64,000 nt of DNA from Ancylostoma caninum (Eukaryota > Nematoda > Chromadorea > Rhabditida > Ancylostomatidae). Both the position numbers and the translations under genes were made by a program. Numbering within the stretch: position 1 is the stretch's first letter; the number at the start of each line of letters is the position of its first letter. Shown in pieces: positions 35,624-45,124 of the stretch. The stretch is from NCBI GenBank assembly GCA_037903475.1, contig JBAJFG010000384.1:3831827-3895826 (forward strand), in the 5' to 3' direction. The notes under the pieces were generated by a model. It did not search any database. It had not been told where the DNA came from and saw only the letters and a list, made by a program, of their open reading frames with translations.

Positions 35624-37066
35624 TAGAGTTTTCACCGAATCGAATAGAATTCGAATGTCGAATATTCGAAAATTGGAATACTCGAAACTTCGGAGGTTCC
35701 GAAGAGTTCGAAGGTTCGAATATTTAAAAATTCGGGGGTCCCAAAAAATTCGAATATTCGAAAATTCGAGGGCCCGGGATTATTCGAAAATTCGAATATT
35801 TGAAAATTTTAGCTCGAAAATTCGAATATTTGGAATTGTTTTGCGTCGCAGCTGTTATTTCTATTCCATTTTCTCGCAGAAGAACCTTTGCAATTGAAAC
35901 CCTAGTCCAATTTCTCATTTCAACCTCAGTTTTCCCAAAAACCTGCTCGTATCTTAGCACGCATCCGAGAGCCACCAACTGCATTTGAAAGCTTCGAAAC
36001 TGCAATCCTACGAGGTATACGACATTGGCGACGAAGATCTCTCCGGTGAAACCTACGTATATACTTTTCTAGACGGTTGAGAAACCAGCAGTTTCATATA
36101 AACTTCTGATTATTCAAGCCTTTCCTCCAGAACTACGTGAGTGAGTTAAGTGAACTGCAAACCATAATAATAAATTTTACACAGCATTCTTCCCTATATT
36201 TAGCTGATTTCCGACTACTGCTTCGTTTAAACTCTTTCTAAGTACATAACCGTTAGTTATGGAATTCAAAGTTCGCACAAAATCTTGAGATCCTTTCAAT
36301 CCTTTCTTCTCAAACATACTCCGACTTCTTGTTATAGAAGTTCTGTTGGTTTTGACATTCAACGTACAAGCATGCAGTTGGACCCGACAAACAGAAGTAA
36401 TAATGCGGAACGTGGTAACACGCAGTGTTTTTTTTTTCATATCGCTGACGCTTTTTCGTTGATAGCTGGAAGCTCATTCATGATTAAGGTAACGGAACCA
36501 CTGTTCTATGTACCCAACATTGTTTTTACCGCCTCAATACCTCTACATTCACTACCATAGCACGTTTTGTTGAACTACAACACATAGATATTAAAGCGAA
36601 AGCCTTTTCACGGACGATGGGTTTCATCCATGAACTACAACACATAGATATTAAAGCGAAAGCCTTTTCACGGACGATGGGTTTCATCCACTCTACTATC
36701 TTTAATGATGGTTGCAGATCTCAAGTGAGATGGGCGCTCTTAAGCTTAGGAGTTTCAACCAGTTGCAATTCTGAAACCGATAAGGGACCAACTCCACAGC
36801 AGCACAAGCTTCCACTCATGAGAAGGTTGTGAGAAATTCCAAAACGGCAAATGAAACTCAGTACCCGAAAAGTTTCATGCCCGTTGTGATTGGCAAACAT
36901 ATCGCCTTGTTCGCCTACATGCATGAGTACAAAATGTTTTTACCAAATGGAATGTTATTCGAATAAATATTCGAACATTCGAATATTCGAAAATTCGGTG
37001 CTTCGCAAAAATTCGAAAATTCGATTATTTGAATATACGAAAAATATTTTCGAATGTAAAACTCTA
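35624..37066. mobile_element. hAT-like non-autonomous element, TTCGAA-rich ends, 8-bp target duplication
   Basis: The ends are TAGAGTTTTCACCGAAT on the left and, reverse-complemented, TAGAGTTTTACATTCGAA on the right. Flanks are GTGCGCAG (35616-35623) and GTACGCAG (37067-37074), 7 of 8 identical, as expected for hAT. Next to each end lies a cluster of overlapping TTCGAATATTCGAAAATTCG words (35630-35830 and 36955-37055). No transposase was recognised in the 1.44 kb. It separates Penelope endonuclease text from Penelope RT text. Confidence 0.7.
36571..36690. repeat. Exact 60-bp direct duplication
   Basis: Positions 36571-36630 and 36631-36690 are identical, starting TGAACTACAACACATAGATA and ending GATGGGTTTCATCCA. 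Perfect identity in a decayed region suggests a recent replication-slippage or unequal-exchange event, inside the hAT-like element. An assembly artefact cannot be excluded. Confidence 0.9.
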
Positions 37067-37074
37067 GTACGCAG

Positions 37075-37830
37075 TATTGAGTAGTTTTATGCAAAAACAT
37101 TTCTCTTTCATTGAGCATTGATTTATCGACATTTTCGGGTAAATTGTCTATTATTGAGAACGCTATAGATATGTCGGAAGAGCATGTTTGGTAATGTTCA
37201 TAAAGATAGTTGGATGTGTTCGAATTACGTATGTTATATAGATGCTCTTCAGTTCGATCTTTGGCTTTCCGAGTTGTGAGGCCCACGTATTGCATTCCAC
37301 GTTTAAAGGCAGGAGTCCACCTCATTTTCGTAGTTCAGCTAACAGCAGATTCTGCATCTACTCGGCGCGATGATTCCAACGGTATACATAAATTGTCTCA
37401 GAATGGTCTATAAACCCGTATCCCAGGACGGGGTCGGTAACAGTTTGCCAACCCGAGTTGACATGTGAAGCCGTTGATCTTATCGATTGGACACGCCAAG
37501 ATTCGTTGACCAACGCGGCAGCCGTGGCAGGCAGCCAGCACAGCTTGGAGCGATCCGCCTCCGGGCTCCAAATTTTTATCTAGTTCGAGCCTTTCAAAAA
37601 TGGGGATTTCGTCGCTTCTGTGCCTGTTGATATACATCCCAGGGATCAACATGATGAGAAGGTCTAGGATATGTTGGTAAATCCAACAGGCAGAACGAGG
37701 TGGCCCTCTGCCTTTAAGGCATTTGAGGCAGTAAATTACGTTAGTGCTTTGGCAGTTGGTACTCTCCGTTATGTAAGTATTTATTTTAAGTTTAGTAGAT
37801 TTAGAAATAATGAATGGTGTTGTATTCATC
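37075..37830 (-). mobile_element. Penelope-like element remnant, GIY-YIG endonuclease, split by a MITE
   Basis: The minus-strand ORF 37829-37398 ends its Penelope part with STNVIYCLKCLK. The ORF 37325-36915 resumes with GMQYVGLTTRKAKDRTEEHL and about 50 further residues (LNEREMFLHKTTQYC). Together they form one GIY-YIG domain. The gap is exactly the 407-bp insertion at 37307-37713 plus its TTAA duplication; removing it restores the reading frame. The 5' limit beyond 37830 is unclear. Confidence 0.8.
37307..37713. mobile_element. TTAA-flanked MITE (piggyBac-like) inserted in Penelope endonuclease
   Basis: The 407-bp element has TTAA on both sides (37303-37306, 37714-37717). Inverted ends are AGGCAGGAGTCCACCTCATT and (reverse-complemented) AGGCAGAGGGCCACCTCGTT. 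TTAA duplication is the hallmark of piggyBac-type transposition. No transposase is present; the interior is moderately GC-rich. Confidence 0.75.
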
Positions 37831-38689
37831 AGTGGACATATAGAACAACTGGGTCCACATATGCTTGGGCTGTTTTCATTCCCAAAATTGGAAAATGTGT
37901 GTTGACTCCTTATGCTTTTTGAAATATTTGTCTTGAAAGTAAAGGTTGAAAGAAGGGGATAGGGGGACAGATTCTGAATTAATGGAAGACCCTAAATCTA
38001 GGTGTATGATTGATCTACTCCATATACAGAGGAGAGACTCTTGATAGACAGGTTTGGGAGGACTACTGCCAGGGTGTGGTTATCCCTATAGTTCAAACCG
38101 TAATCGCTGTGGAACTGTCGATTTGTGGATTCCTAGACCCTTTTGGAGGCGCATTAGCCCTCTCTCCCTGCCAGCTAACACTTGCTCAACCTCATCAAAA
38201 GAGCCCCTATTAATTAGGAATAGGTCCCTTTCGTATAAATAATAAAAAAATGAGGGGGGGGGGATTTAATGTAGCAAATGGGTTGGGAGGAGGGAAAGGT
38301 AGGGTAAAGTTATAAAGGGAGTAGTAAAATTCTTTGAAACGGTGGTAAAATCGTTTTCAAATAACGAAGTGAAAATAAGGATAAATTACTAGCTATTGTG
38401 ATTGCGTCTGAGTTTATTTATTTTTATTTCTATTCTTATAATTGTTTTTAGTTGAATAATAACTATGTATTGAGAATAAAAATTTTGTGAATTCATATTT
38501 ATAGGCATAAATAATAACCTGAAGGCTCCAACAGCTAGATTAATTAAAAAGACTATATGCAAGCAAAGAGAAAAGGTTATATTTAATTCGATTTGTTTTT
38601 GGTGATCAAGTTACGGACGAAGAGGGAGGGATCAAAATTGAATAGAATTCAAGAAATTCCTTCAATTTGGTACTGCCGATTGATTGGTC

Positions 38690-38895
38690 GGATAAGAATG
38701 AGTAACTGGAAGGAGGAAAATGTACAGGATGCCGTCAGCTTGATGGTGCCACCAGACGGTCGAATGAGAATGAATGATTGGAAGGAGGGAATGTACAAGA
38801 TGCCGTCAGCTTGATGGTGCGACCAAAATGAGGAAGAATAATGGGAAGGAGGGAATGTACAAGATGCCGTCGGCTCGACGGTGCGACCAACTGGT
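38690..38895. repeat. Tandem repeat, about 68-70-bp unit, three copies
   Basis: Three imperfect units share GGAAGGAGGgAATGTACAAG followed by ATGCCGTCAGCTTGATGGTGC and an ACCAnnnGGTCG junction. A partial fourth echo (GACTGATCAACTGGTCGAAT) follows at 38940. Confidence 0.7.
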
Positions 38896-39109
38896 CGAAA
38901 AATAAAAAGATGATGATGTAAGAGATTTCATCAACTTCATGACTGATCAACTGGTCGAATAAGAATGGGAATAAGTGAGGATCTAGAAGTATTCAATCTG
39001 ATCGCGTTGACTGACAGGTCGAAAATATTTGTTCGTAAACAATGGTAAAAATCTGAAATTCGTTTGAATCTGGTGGTATTAACCGATTGGATACTTAAAG
39101 GCAGTGTCT

Positions 39110-39880
39110 CATGGGCCGCATTCGAGGTTCCCATCTCAGACGAACATATGCGAGCCACTAAGCACAAAAATGTACTTCAAGTTTCGTGGAAACCTCGAAA
39201 ACCCCATACGTTACGGGCTTCTTTGGCCGAGAATTTCGAAATTCTCGGCCAGTGGAGGAGAGAGTTCATTCCGTAGCAGGAGCTTACTGAGGGTGCGGCA
39301 TGATTTTTCAACACGGAAATGTTTGTTTGTTTGATAATAGCTGCTGCTGAGAAGTTCATTTGAATGTGCAATCTCCGCTTCTCAGCTACGCTTTTGCTAG
39401 CTTCCTAGCAAGGAAACTCGTCCGCTCCTGTATCTGAATTTTCCTTAAAAGTAGAGGTTTTTGAGGGTGTTTCCGGACATCAAGCACATCATTGGAATCA
39501 GCACCTCGAGCTGCACCTGAATCTGTGGATATCCCGATACCCAACATGAGGTGAGACATTGCCTTTAGAGGTATTCTCGATCTCGATACCCATCATTCTA
39601 TGATGGGTATCGAGATCGAGAATCTGGTCCTACTCAACGTGCTGATTCCAATAATGTGCTTGAAATGTGGAAAAACTTGAATGTGTGATGCGCTGAGCAC
39701 AAGGATATACTTTAAGTTTTGTGAAAATGTCGAAAACCTACGGGTTTCTTTGGTGGAGAGAGGGGCGTGGACGAGAGGCTTCATTCCGCAGCAAGAGCTA
39801 GCTGAGGGTGCGACATGTTTTTCCGACACGGCACTACCTGATCAATTGATAATAGCCACTGCTTAGACGTTCTTTTTTAT
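39110..39880. repeat. Two diverged copies of a dispersed repeat in direct orientation
   Basis: Copy one (about 39150-39360) and copy two (about 39690-39880) share, in order, a GAGCCAC/GCTGAGCACAA...TACTTcAAGTTT block, CGAAAACC...ACGGGcTTCTTTGG, TTCATTCCGcAGcAgGAGCT, GAGGGTGCG.CATG and GATAATAGC.gCTG. Identity is roughly two thirds by eye. The family is unknown. Confidence 0.55.
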
Positions 39881-40194
39881 ATGCAGCCTTATTAATTGCT
39901 CAGCTGCGCTTATATGTTGTTGTTAATATGTTCGACAAACGTGGAAATCTCGAAGGCGGTCAGTGGGCTGAGACGCTGCCTTTAAGTGCGGGTGGTTGGA
40001 AGTAACTACGAGTGGAATCTTTCAGTGAGCATTTCCGACTCTGTGGAAACTGAAAGGTGCTGTTCTGGGTAATATTAGCGGTAATTAGGATTTTGAAGAT
40101 ACTGTCTGCATATAGAGTCGGGTTACCCTCGATCTTCTATGTAGAATAAGCCACTCCAGGATGCAGGTTCAAATCTTGCATTAATTTTTAAAGA

Positions 40195-40480
40195 ACGTGA
40201 TAAAGGATAAAGGATAAAGTGGTCGGCGTTAATCAATCCCGTCACGTGGGATGCACCGGATGCGCCACGCATTCGACTTCACCTGAGCATCGTAGAAGCA
40301 TTGAATGCGTATGTGCACTGTACAGTGACTTGCGGGGAGCATCCGATGAACCAAGTCAGTGCTTCATCCACCCAGACTTCTCTGCCGATACCGGCTGAAT
40401 GGAAGGCTAAGATGACCGGGATCGAACCATCGATCGCGTGCGTTCGCTATGAGCCTCTTACAACTGCGCCACACGCGCCT
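40195..40480 (-). mobile_element. tRNA-derived SINE
   Basis: On the minus strand the head (40480-40411) resembles a tRNA: GTGGCGCAGTTGTAAGAGGC fits the A box and GGTTCGATCCC the B box of an internal RNA polymerase III promoter. The 5' GGCGCGT has no pairing partner at the expected 3' acceptor position, so it is not a working tRNA gene. A non-tRNA body follows, and the element ends in a short CTTTATC tandem tail (40197-40219), the usual SINE layout. Confidence 0.7.
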
Positions 40481-40634
40481 GTGAAAGAACCTGATGGAAG
40501 TTTTATTACCTGAAGTGATGGCGCTCAATATATTGATTCCTGCGACGGCAGTTGAGAAATTCCAGAAACTTTCTGTTCAATTCTGCAGATTTACTTTGTG
40601 TCTAACAGATTCGCGCCTTGATTCCACACCGATT

Positions 40635-40696
40635 CTTCACATACAAATACACATACACACATACATACATACATACATACATACATACATACATAC

Positions 40697-40781
<85 letters not shown>

Positions 40782-40786
40782 TACGC

Positions 40787-40862
<76 letters not shown>
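40635..40862. repeat. ACATAC microsatellite
   Basis: A run of ACAT units is followed by about 28 ACATAC hexamers, with one ACGCAT variant near 40783, and ends in (AC)n. All frames are open through it, giving spurious T/Y/H- or C/M/V-rich ORFs on both strands. Confidence 0.97.
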
Positions 40863-41161
40863 CTCTCTTTCTCTAGCGAAGAAATCTTTCACCGGCTGCG
40901 GTGATTCATGGACACGATTGGTAACGATGCACCTATTGCAACTGGCCGAAAATTGTTCAAAAACACCCACAGTTTAATGTAATTCATTCTATTGGGAACA
41001 GTGAAAAAAAAAACGACTGTGACTGGTTGCAAGTGATCCTTACAGTTTGAACTCTGCTGTGGGTGTCACATGACCAAATGCACACGTACATATTAAACAA
41101 GTTGCTATCATTCTTCCATGTTGTTTTCGGTAGTTTCACTCCACTCCTGACTTCTATTTCC

Positions 41162-41163
41162 AG
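41162..41163 (+). promoter_or_regulatory. Probable trans-splice acceptor of the cysteine-rich peptide gene
   Basis: CTTCTATTTCCAG ends at this AG, five bases (including the AG-following GAT) before the ATG at 41168. The spacing and consensus are those of nematode spliced-leader acceptors. It supports the chosen start over an upstream in-frame ATG at 41063. Confidence 0.5.
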
Positions 41164-41167
41164 AGAT

Positions 41168-41615
41168 ATGTTCCACATTGTCTTACTCTGTATTCTCGGG
41201 CACATTTTGGCACGGCCACTACCCGACGCCGTTGAGATTTCCTCTAGTCCAGAGAAGAAACCAGGTGAGCGACAAACATTAAAGTAGCGGTGACCATTCA
41301 TTTGTTGCCTTATCCATTTTCTATCTGGTGATATTTACTTTGTGCTCTCCTATCAAAGAAAACATTATCCTTTAAAAGTGCGGATGTGATTCTTGAAGTC
41401 CGATATGAGTAAGCTGTGTTTCTCTTTATTGACGTCCATCTAGAACTGTTTAGAACTACGTAGACCGAGCTAAAGAGCCGCTTGGCGGTGCATTGTCTTG
41501 GATTCGTAATTTTGGGCCAAGTGAACTCATATCATTGTCATCCGCAGTTGAATGCTGCATTGAAATGAAATACCTCTGTGGTGGTTCGGTTTGCTGTTGC
41601 GATGCTCGAGTATAA
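41168..41615 (+). CDS. Candidate secreted six-cysteine peptide, two exons
   Basis: Exon 1 (41168-41264) encodes a signal peptide with the hydrophobic core IVLLCILGHILA, predicted cut before RPLPD, then an acidic/Ser-Pro spacer. The GT-AG intron 41265-41547 (acceptor TCATCCGCAG) joins in phase to exon 2 (41548-41612, stop TAA 41613-41615). Exon 2 encodes 21 residues after the split codon, with the cysteine pattern CC-x6-C-x4-CCC. The total is 54 aa, with a mature peptide of about 38. A trans-splice-like acceptor precedes the ATG, and an AATAAA lies at about 41888. The family is not recognised. Small disulfide peptides of nematodes include defence and secreted effector peptides, but no function can be assigned. 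The gene overlaps an antisense ORF (41538-41825), so one of the two may be false. Confidence 0.45.
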
Positions 41616-41825
41616 TCTCGAGGATTTTCTGTTTCCTATCGTCTCCATACTTTTCGTGGCTTTAATGAAGCGCGAGTGATGCTCTGTTGGCCTGAGAAAG
41701 GGCCATTCCGAGAAAAACCCGATATGGTGGATCTCACTCGCTTTTCGGCCTTCTGCATTTCGGATTGCAAACATACTTAGTTGAAGCATTGTAACCGCAG
41801 CCGTGAGAACTCCCATTCCGTTCAT
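41538..41825 (-). CDS. Candidate small secreted protein, antisense to the cysteine-rich peptide
   Basis: A single ORF of 95 codons starts at the ATG 41825, eight bases after a TTCGTTTCCAG acceptor on the minus strand, which could be a trans-splice site. The N-terminus (MNGMGVLTAAVTMLQLSMFA, then IRNAEG) looks like a signal peptide. The rest is basic and His/Arg-rich, with the motif GFFSEWPFLRP. Only one cysteine is present, near the end. No family is recognised. It covers exon 2 of the plus-strand peptide gene completely. Confidence 0.35.
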   Translation of the reverse strand: MNGMGVLTAAVTMLQLSMFAIRNAEGRKASEIHHIGFFSEWPFLRPTEHHSRFIKATKSMETIGNRKSSRLYSSIATANRTTTEVFHFNAAFNCG

Positions 41826-42306
41826 TTTCACAACTGGAAACGAATTGAATGAGAGACCTCATCTCAATTGTGAAATCCTTTTTATAAATCTAATAAAGCC
41901 AACTAATCCCTATCTTTGTTCTTTTTTTGCGAAATTATGCGTTTGACATGAAGTACTTCTTGCTAGTACGAAGAAGGCGCTATTTTGACATAAACGGGAG
42001 TTCCACTTCAACTTTTAACCTCCTAGATGAGTCATGCAACTAATTACGAATCGAATCCCTATCCACAATCTCTCCAGGTTGCTGCTTTCAGAGAGTAAGC
42101 AATAGCAATAGGGATGACTTCGTTTCAACCGTTGTGGCGTACGCACGTTCACCATAGGCCTTCCTTTAAAGGCACCGTCTAAATTCTCGAGTCCGCGTTA
42201 AAACCGTAGTGATAGCGCACACTGGCACTGCATCATACATGTTAAACAAACACAGAGTTATGACTTCCCTATGAGGAAATCCTAATTACAATCGTAAATC
42301 CAAACC

Positions 42307-42657
42307 TTAGCTAGTGCTTTCCCAGCGACGCACCAGTTCACAAAGATTCGTCATATCCACAAGCGCGTATGACCACGCCTGTGTAGAAGGACTCACGACT
42401 GTCAGTGGAGCGCGACGGGAAGCACGGAGGAGGGCACCTTGATTTCGTAGATTTATTGTGAACTTTTCGCTATTTCTCGCTATTTCACTGTCGCTTGATG
42501 TGAGCTCTAGGGCCCTGAGAATCCCAAGATCAAGCAAAATCTCAGACACGGAGACTTGGGCGAGTGCTGTCTTTAATCCACCATGTTTACGCCAAATCGC
42601 CCAGTTGCGCAAGGCAAATTGGTTGGTGCAGTCAATAACAGCCTTTCTCTCCAGCAT
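42307..42657 (-). CDS. Unidentified ORF, possible exon
   Basis: The 116-codon ORF has fairly even, non-repetitive composition; its N-terminal part (residues 10-60) reads like a helical globular protein (QFALRNWAIW, then VSEILLDLGILRAL). A strong potential donor GTGAGT lies inside it (after codon for TV at about 42400), and another at GTGCGT near its end, so it may be spliced. No acceptor or signal peptide was found before the ATG and no homologue is recognised. It could equally be chance. Confidence 0.25.
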   Translation of the reverse strand: MLERKAVIDCTNQFALRNWAIWRKHGGLKTALAQVSVSEILLDLGILRALELTSSDSEIARNSEKFTINLRNQGALLRASRRAPLTVVSPSTQAWSYALVDMTNLCELVRRWESTS

Positions 42658-43061
42658 CTCTCTCCTCCCACCCTTGTGACGATAGGTGAGGGTGGGGTTG
42701 CGCTTTATAATAGTAGAAAAATCGTTTTGAATTTTCTTCCTGTACCATATAAACTGAAATTTGAAACCTTTTTTTCTTCACAAGGATTCTCATCCAATCG
42801 TTCAGAAACATCAATTTGCTCGAAAACAAGAGTCAGAATTTCCTTTCAAGCCTGCACAGAATATAACTTCCACCATAAATTTATTCATTTATATATTACA
42901 TGAGTGAATTCACATGAGCAAGTGTAAAACGCAAGACATATACAGGGAAACACAAGCATTAAGAACACAGTTGTAAAACGTAAAAATAATCCAATGAAAG
43001 AAAGATAGTGAGAGCGAGCTTAGTGGATTATCCCAAGAAGACGTCACTTGTGTGATTGATC

Positions 43062-45124
43062 ATGACATTGAATGGATGCATGCTAATCAGTATACTATGC
43101 CTTCTCTCAACTTATCATATTCCATACCTCATGGAAAAAATAAACCACAAGCTACTTCTGGCTTTAGCGTTGACCGGTTCGAGAGTACCTCCTGTGGTGA
43201 TGGACATATGGCATAGAAGAAATTTAAACATGAAATTTCAGGATATACAAAGCTAATCTCCCTAATCATTAGTTTCCTCGTTGAGCAACTTCGCACCTTT
43301 TTGAAGTAATCAATGAGCTTCTTTTTATGCGGATTGATTACGGACTGCTGTCCTCAAATATGATATTACATCTGTATATCGGAAAATTTCGTGTGATATG
43401 GGCAGATGTTAAATGTGATAGCTAGAACCAACGAATAAATATGTTCGAGGAAGAAGTAGCAACCCAAAATAGACTAAAGAAAGAATTAGAAGCTTGCATG
43501 GTGTTACCATAGTTTTGTTCGGCCTGTATATGTATGAATGTATATGTATATATGCCTTGTTATTCCACACTATGACACACATCATTGTCTCGAGATCAGT
43601 GATGAGAGGAATCGTTTGGCAGCAATGTTATCAAATATCACAAAAATATTTTCTGAAATAAAAAGGGAGCATGAACACGCGTTCACACGCGGTATTTGGA
43701 GTAGCTTGGTTTGCACGAAGAACTTCAGTGTAATGCTGTTTTACACTGATACAGCTTCCAGACAATGTGACGACAGACCAGCTGACTGGAGCTTGGGTGG
43801 CGGTGTGTGACGAATTCGTTTTTATACTAGATTTCTCCACTCCTCTAATAGGGGACTTTTAAGGTGACGAAAACGATGAGAGACACTTCAGTAACAAAGG
43901 AGAAGCGGATGGAAAAAATCATGCATATACTGAAAGGAATCACGGAGGTAAGTGAGCATCTTAATTAAGCAATATGTGCGTCTATACGTGTGAGCTCTCA
44001 TATTCTCCATAAGGTCTCTCCCAAGTCGTTGGAGGCTCTTCTCGAAATATCCGATTATGAGTGGAAATTGATCAATAATGCAAGTCCTAAGGTAAGTTTA
44101 CTACAGAGACTACCTTCATAAAAAGAACACTCATTATTCCTATTGAAAATTAAGCTGTATAGATAGATCTCAGAGAAATTCGCCCTGAAAGGATGCGGAG
44201 CTTTGTTCCTAGAAGCTTCGGTACGACTGAGCTCCCGATTTGCTAATTCTTCCAAATGGGAAATCGAAGCTCTCTCGAAACACCACTCTTGAAAAGAACA
44301 ATCATGTTCTAAAATAAAGTTAAATACTATGACAAAGTGGGAAATTTCTAAGATTCTACTTGGTATTGATCATTGCAGGTGAAGAACTTCTACAACAAAG
44401 CGCATGACCTAGCGACTGACATTAATTTCCACAAAATGGATCGCGATAAGAAACGAGCCGTGGTGAGAAGAGATTGCTTGATTTCACAGTCTGTAGTATG
44501 ATAAGCTGATACACTTTTTGTCTGAAGGCGGCAAAACTGCTCAACTCTATTTCCGAGACCGAGGATAAAGAAATGGAGGAAATCACGAGGAAGGTCATGG
44601 TTGGTTTTTCATTATTTCAATTTATGACAGGGATCCGTAGTATATAGCTGTACCAAAATCAATGGTAACGGCCAACGCGTGCCATCAAAAGACTCCTGAT
44701 TTCGTAGGTGCACTGTACTTGTGACGGAATCGTATATATTCGATGAGATCAGAACACTCAAATATTCGAGTGATTCACTCACTCGTTCTTTCAAAGAATG
44801 AGCTTATTCAAACTATGCATTTGTTCGATGTTTGGAGAAAATGGATTATTCGAACAATTCATTCAGTCGAGTTGCTCAAAATGGAGGTTACTCGGATACG
44901 TTCATTCTTGTCTCCAGAAAATGCTGACAAGTAATAATTATAAGTTAATAATAATTGAGCGCTATTAGAGGGAGCGACATACATTTCTTAACAGTTTCAT
45001 ATCTCAAGTTCTCGCCGTGCTCCCCACCTTCCCGCAGACATTCCCCGCAAAAGACCTGATGGGATCTTAATGTGTCTCCAGGCTAACCTTTTTACAGGTG
45101 CGAGCGAAAAGATTGCAACTTTAG
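43062..45124 (+). CDS. Candidate small helical secreted protein, six exons
   Basis: Exons 43864-43947, 44014-44091, 44379-44462, 44528-44599 and 45098-45124 (stop TAG) all start and end in phase 0, with TTTTAAG, CATAAG, TTGCAG, TGAAG and TTTACAG acceptors. They encode about 114 charged, helix-prone residues (for example SPKSLEALLEI, ASPKVKNFYNKAHDLATDI, AAKLLNSISETEDKEMEEI). A phase-compatible first exon is 43062-43196, whose start (LISILCLLS) resembles a signal peptide; this exon is the weakest part. Size and heptad-like composition recall nematode secreted families such as SXP/RAL-2 (DUF148) or FAR lipid-binding proteins, but no diagnostic motif is seen, so the family stays open. Confidence 0.5.

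Larger units (their letters stand above)
37831..40194. other. Intergenic, repeats only
   Basis: It holds a G-run (38254-38263), the 68-bp tandem repeat at 38690-38895 and the diverged repeat pair at 39110-39360 and 39650-39880. A short palindrome lies at 39227-39252 (GAGAATTTCGAAATTCTC context) and another at 39572-39624 (CTCGATCTCGATACCCATCA mirrored). No gene is recognised. Confidence 0.5.

Noticed and set aside
40411..40480. tRNA gene on the minus strand
   Set aside because: A and B boxes are present, but the acceptor stem has no 3' partner and a SINE body and tail follow.
40494..40977. Long ORFs of T/Y/H or C/M/V repeats on both strands
   Set aside because: They are translations of the ACATAC microsatellite and appear in all open frames.
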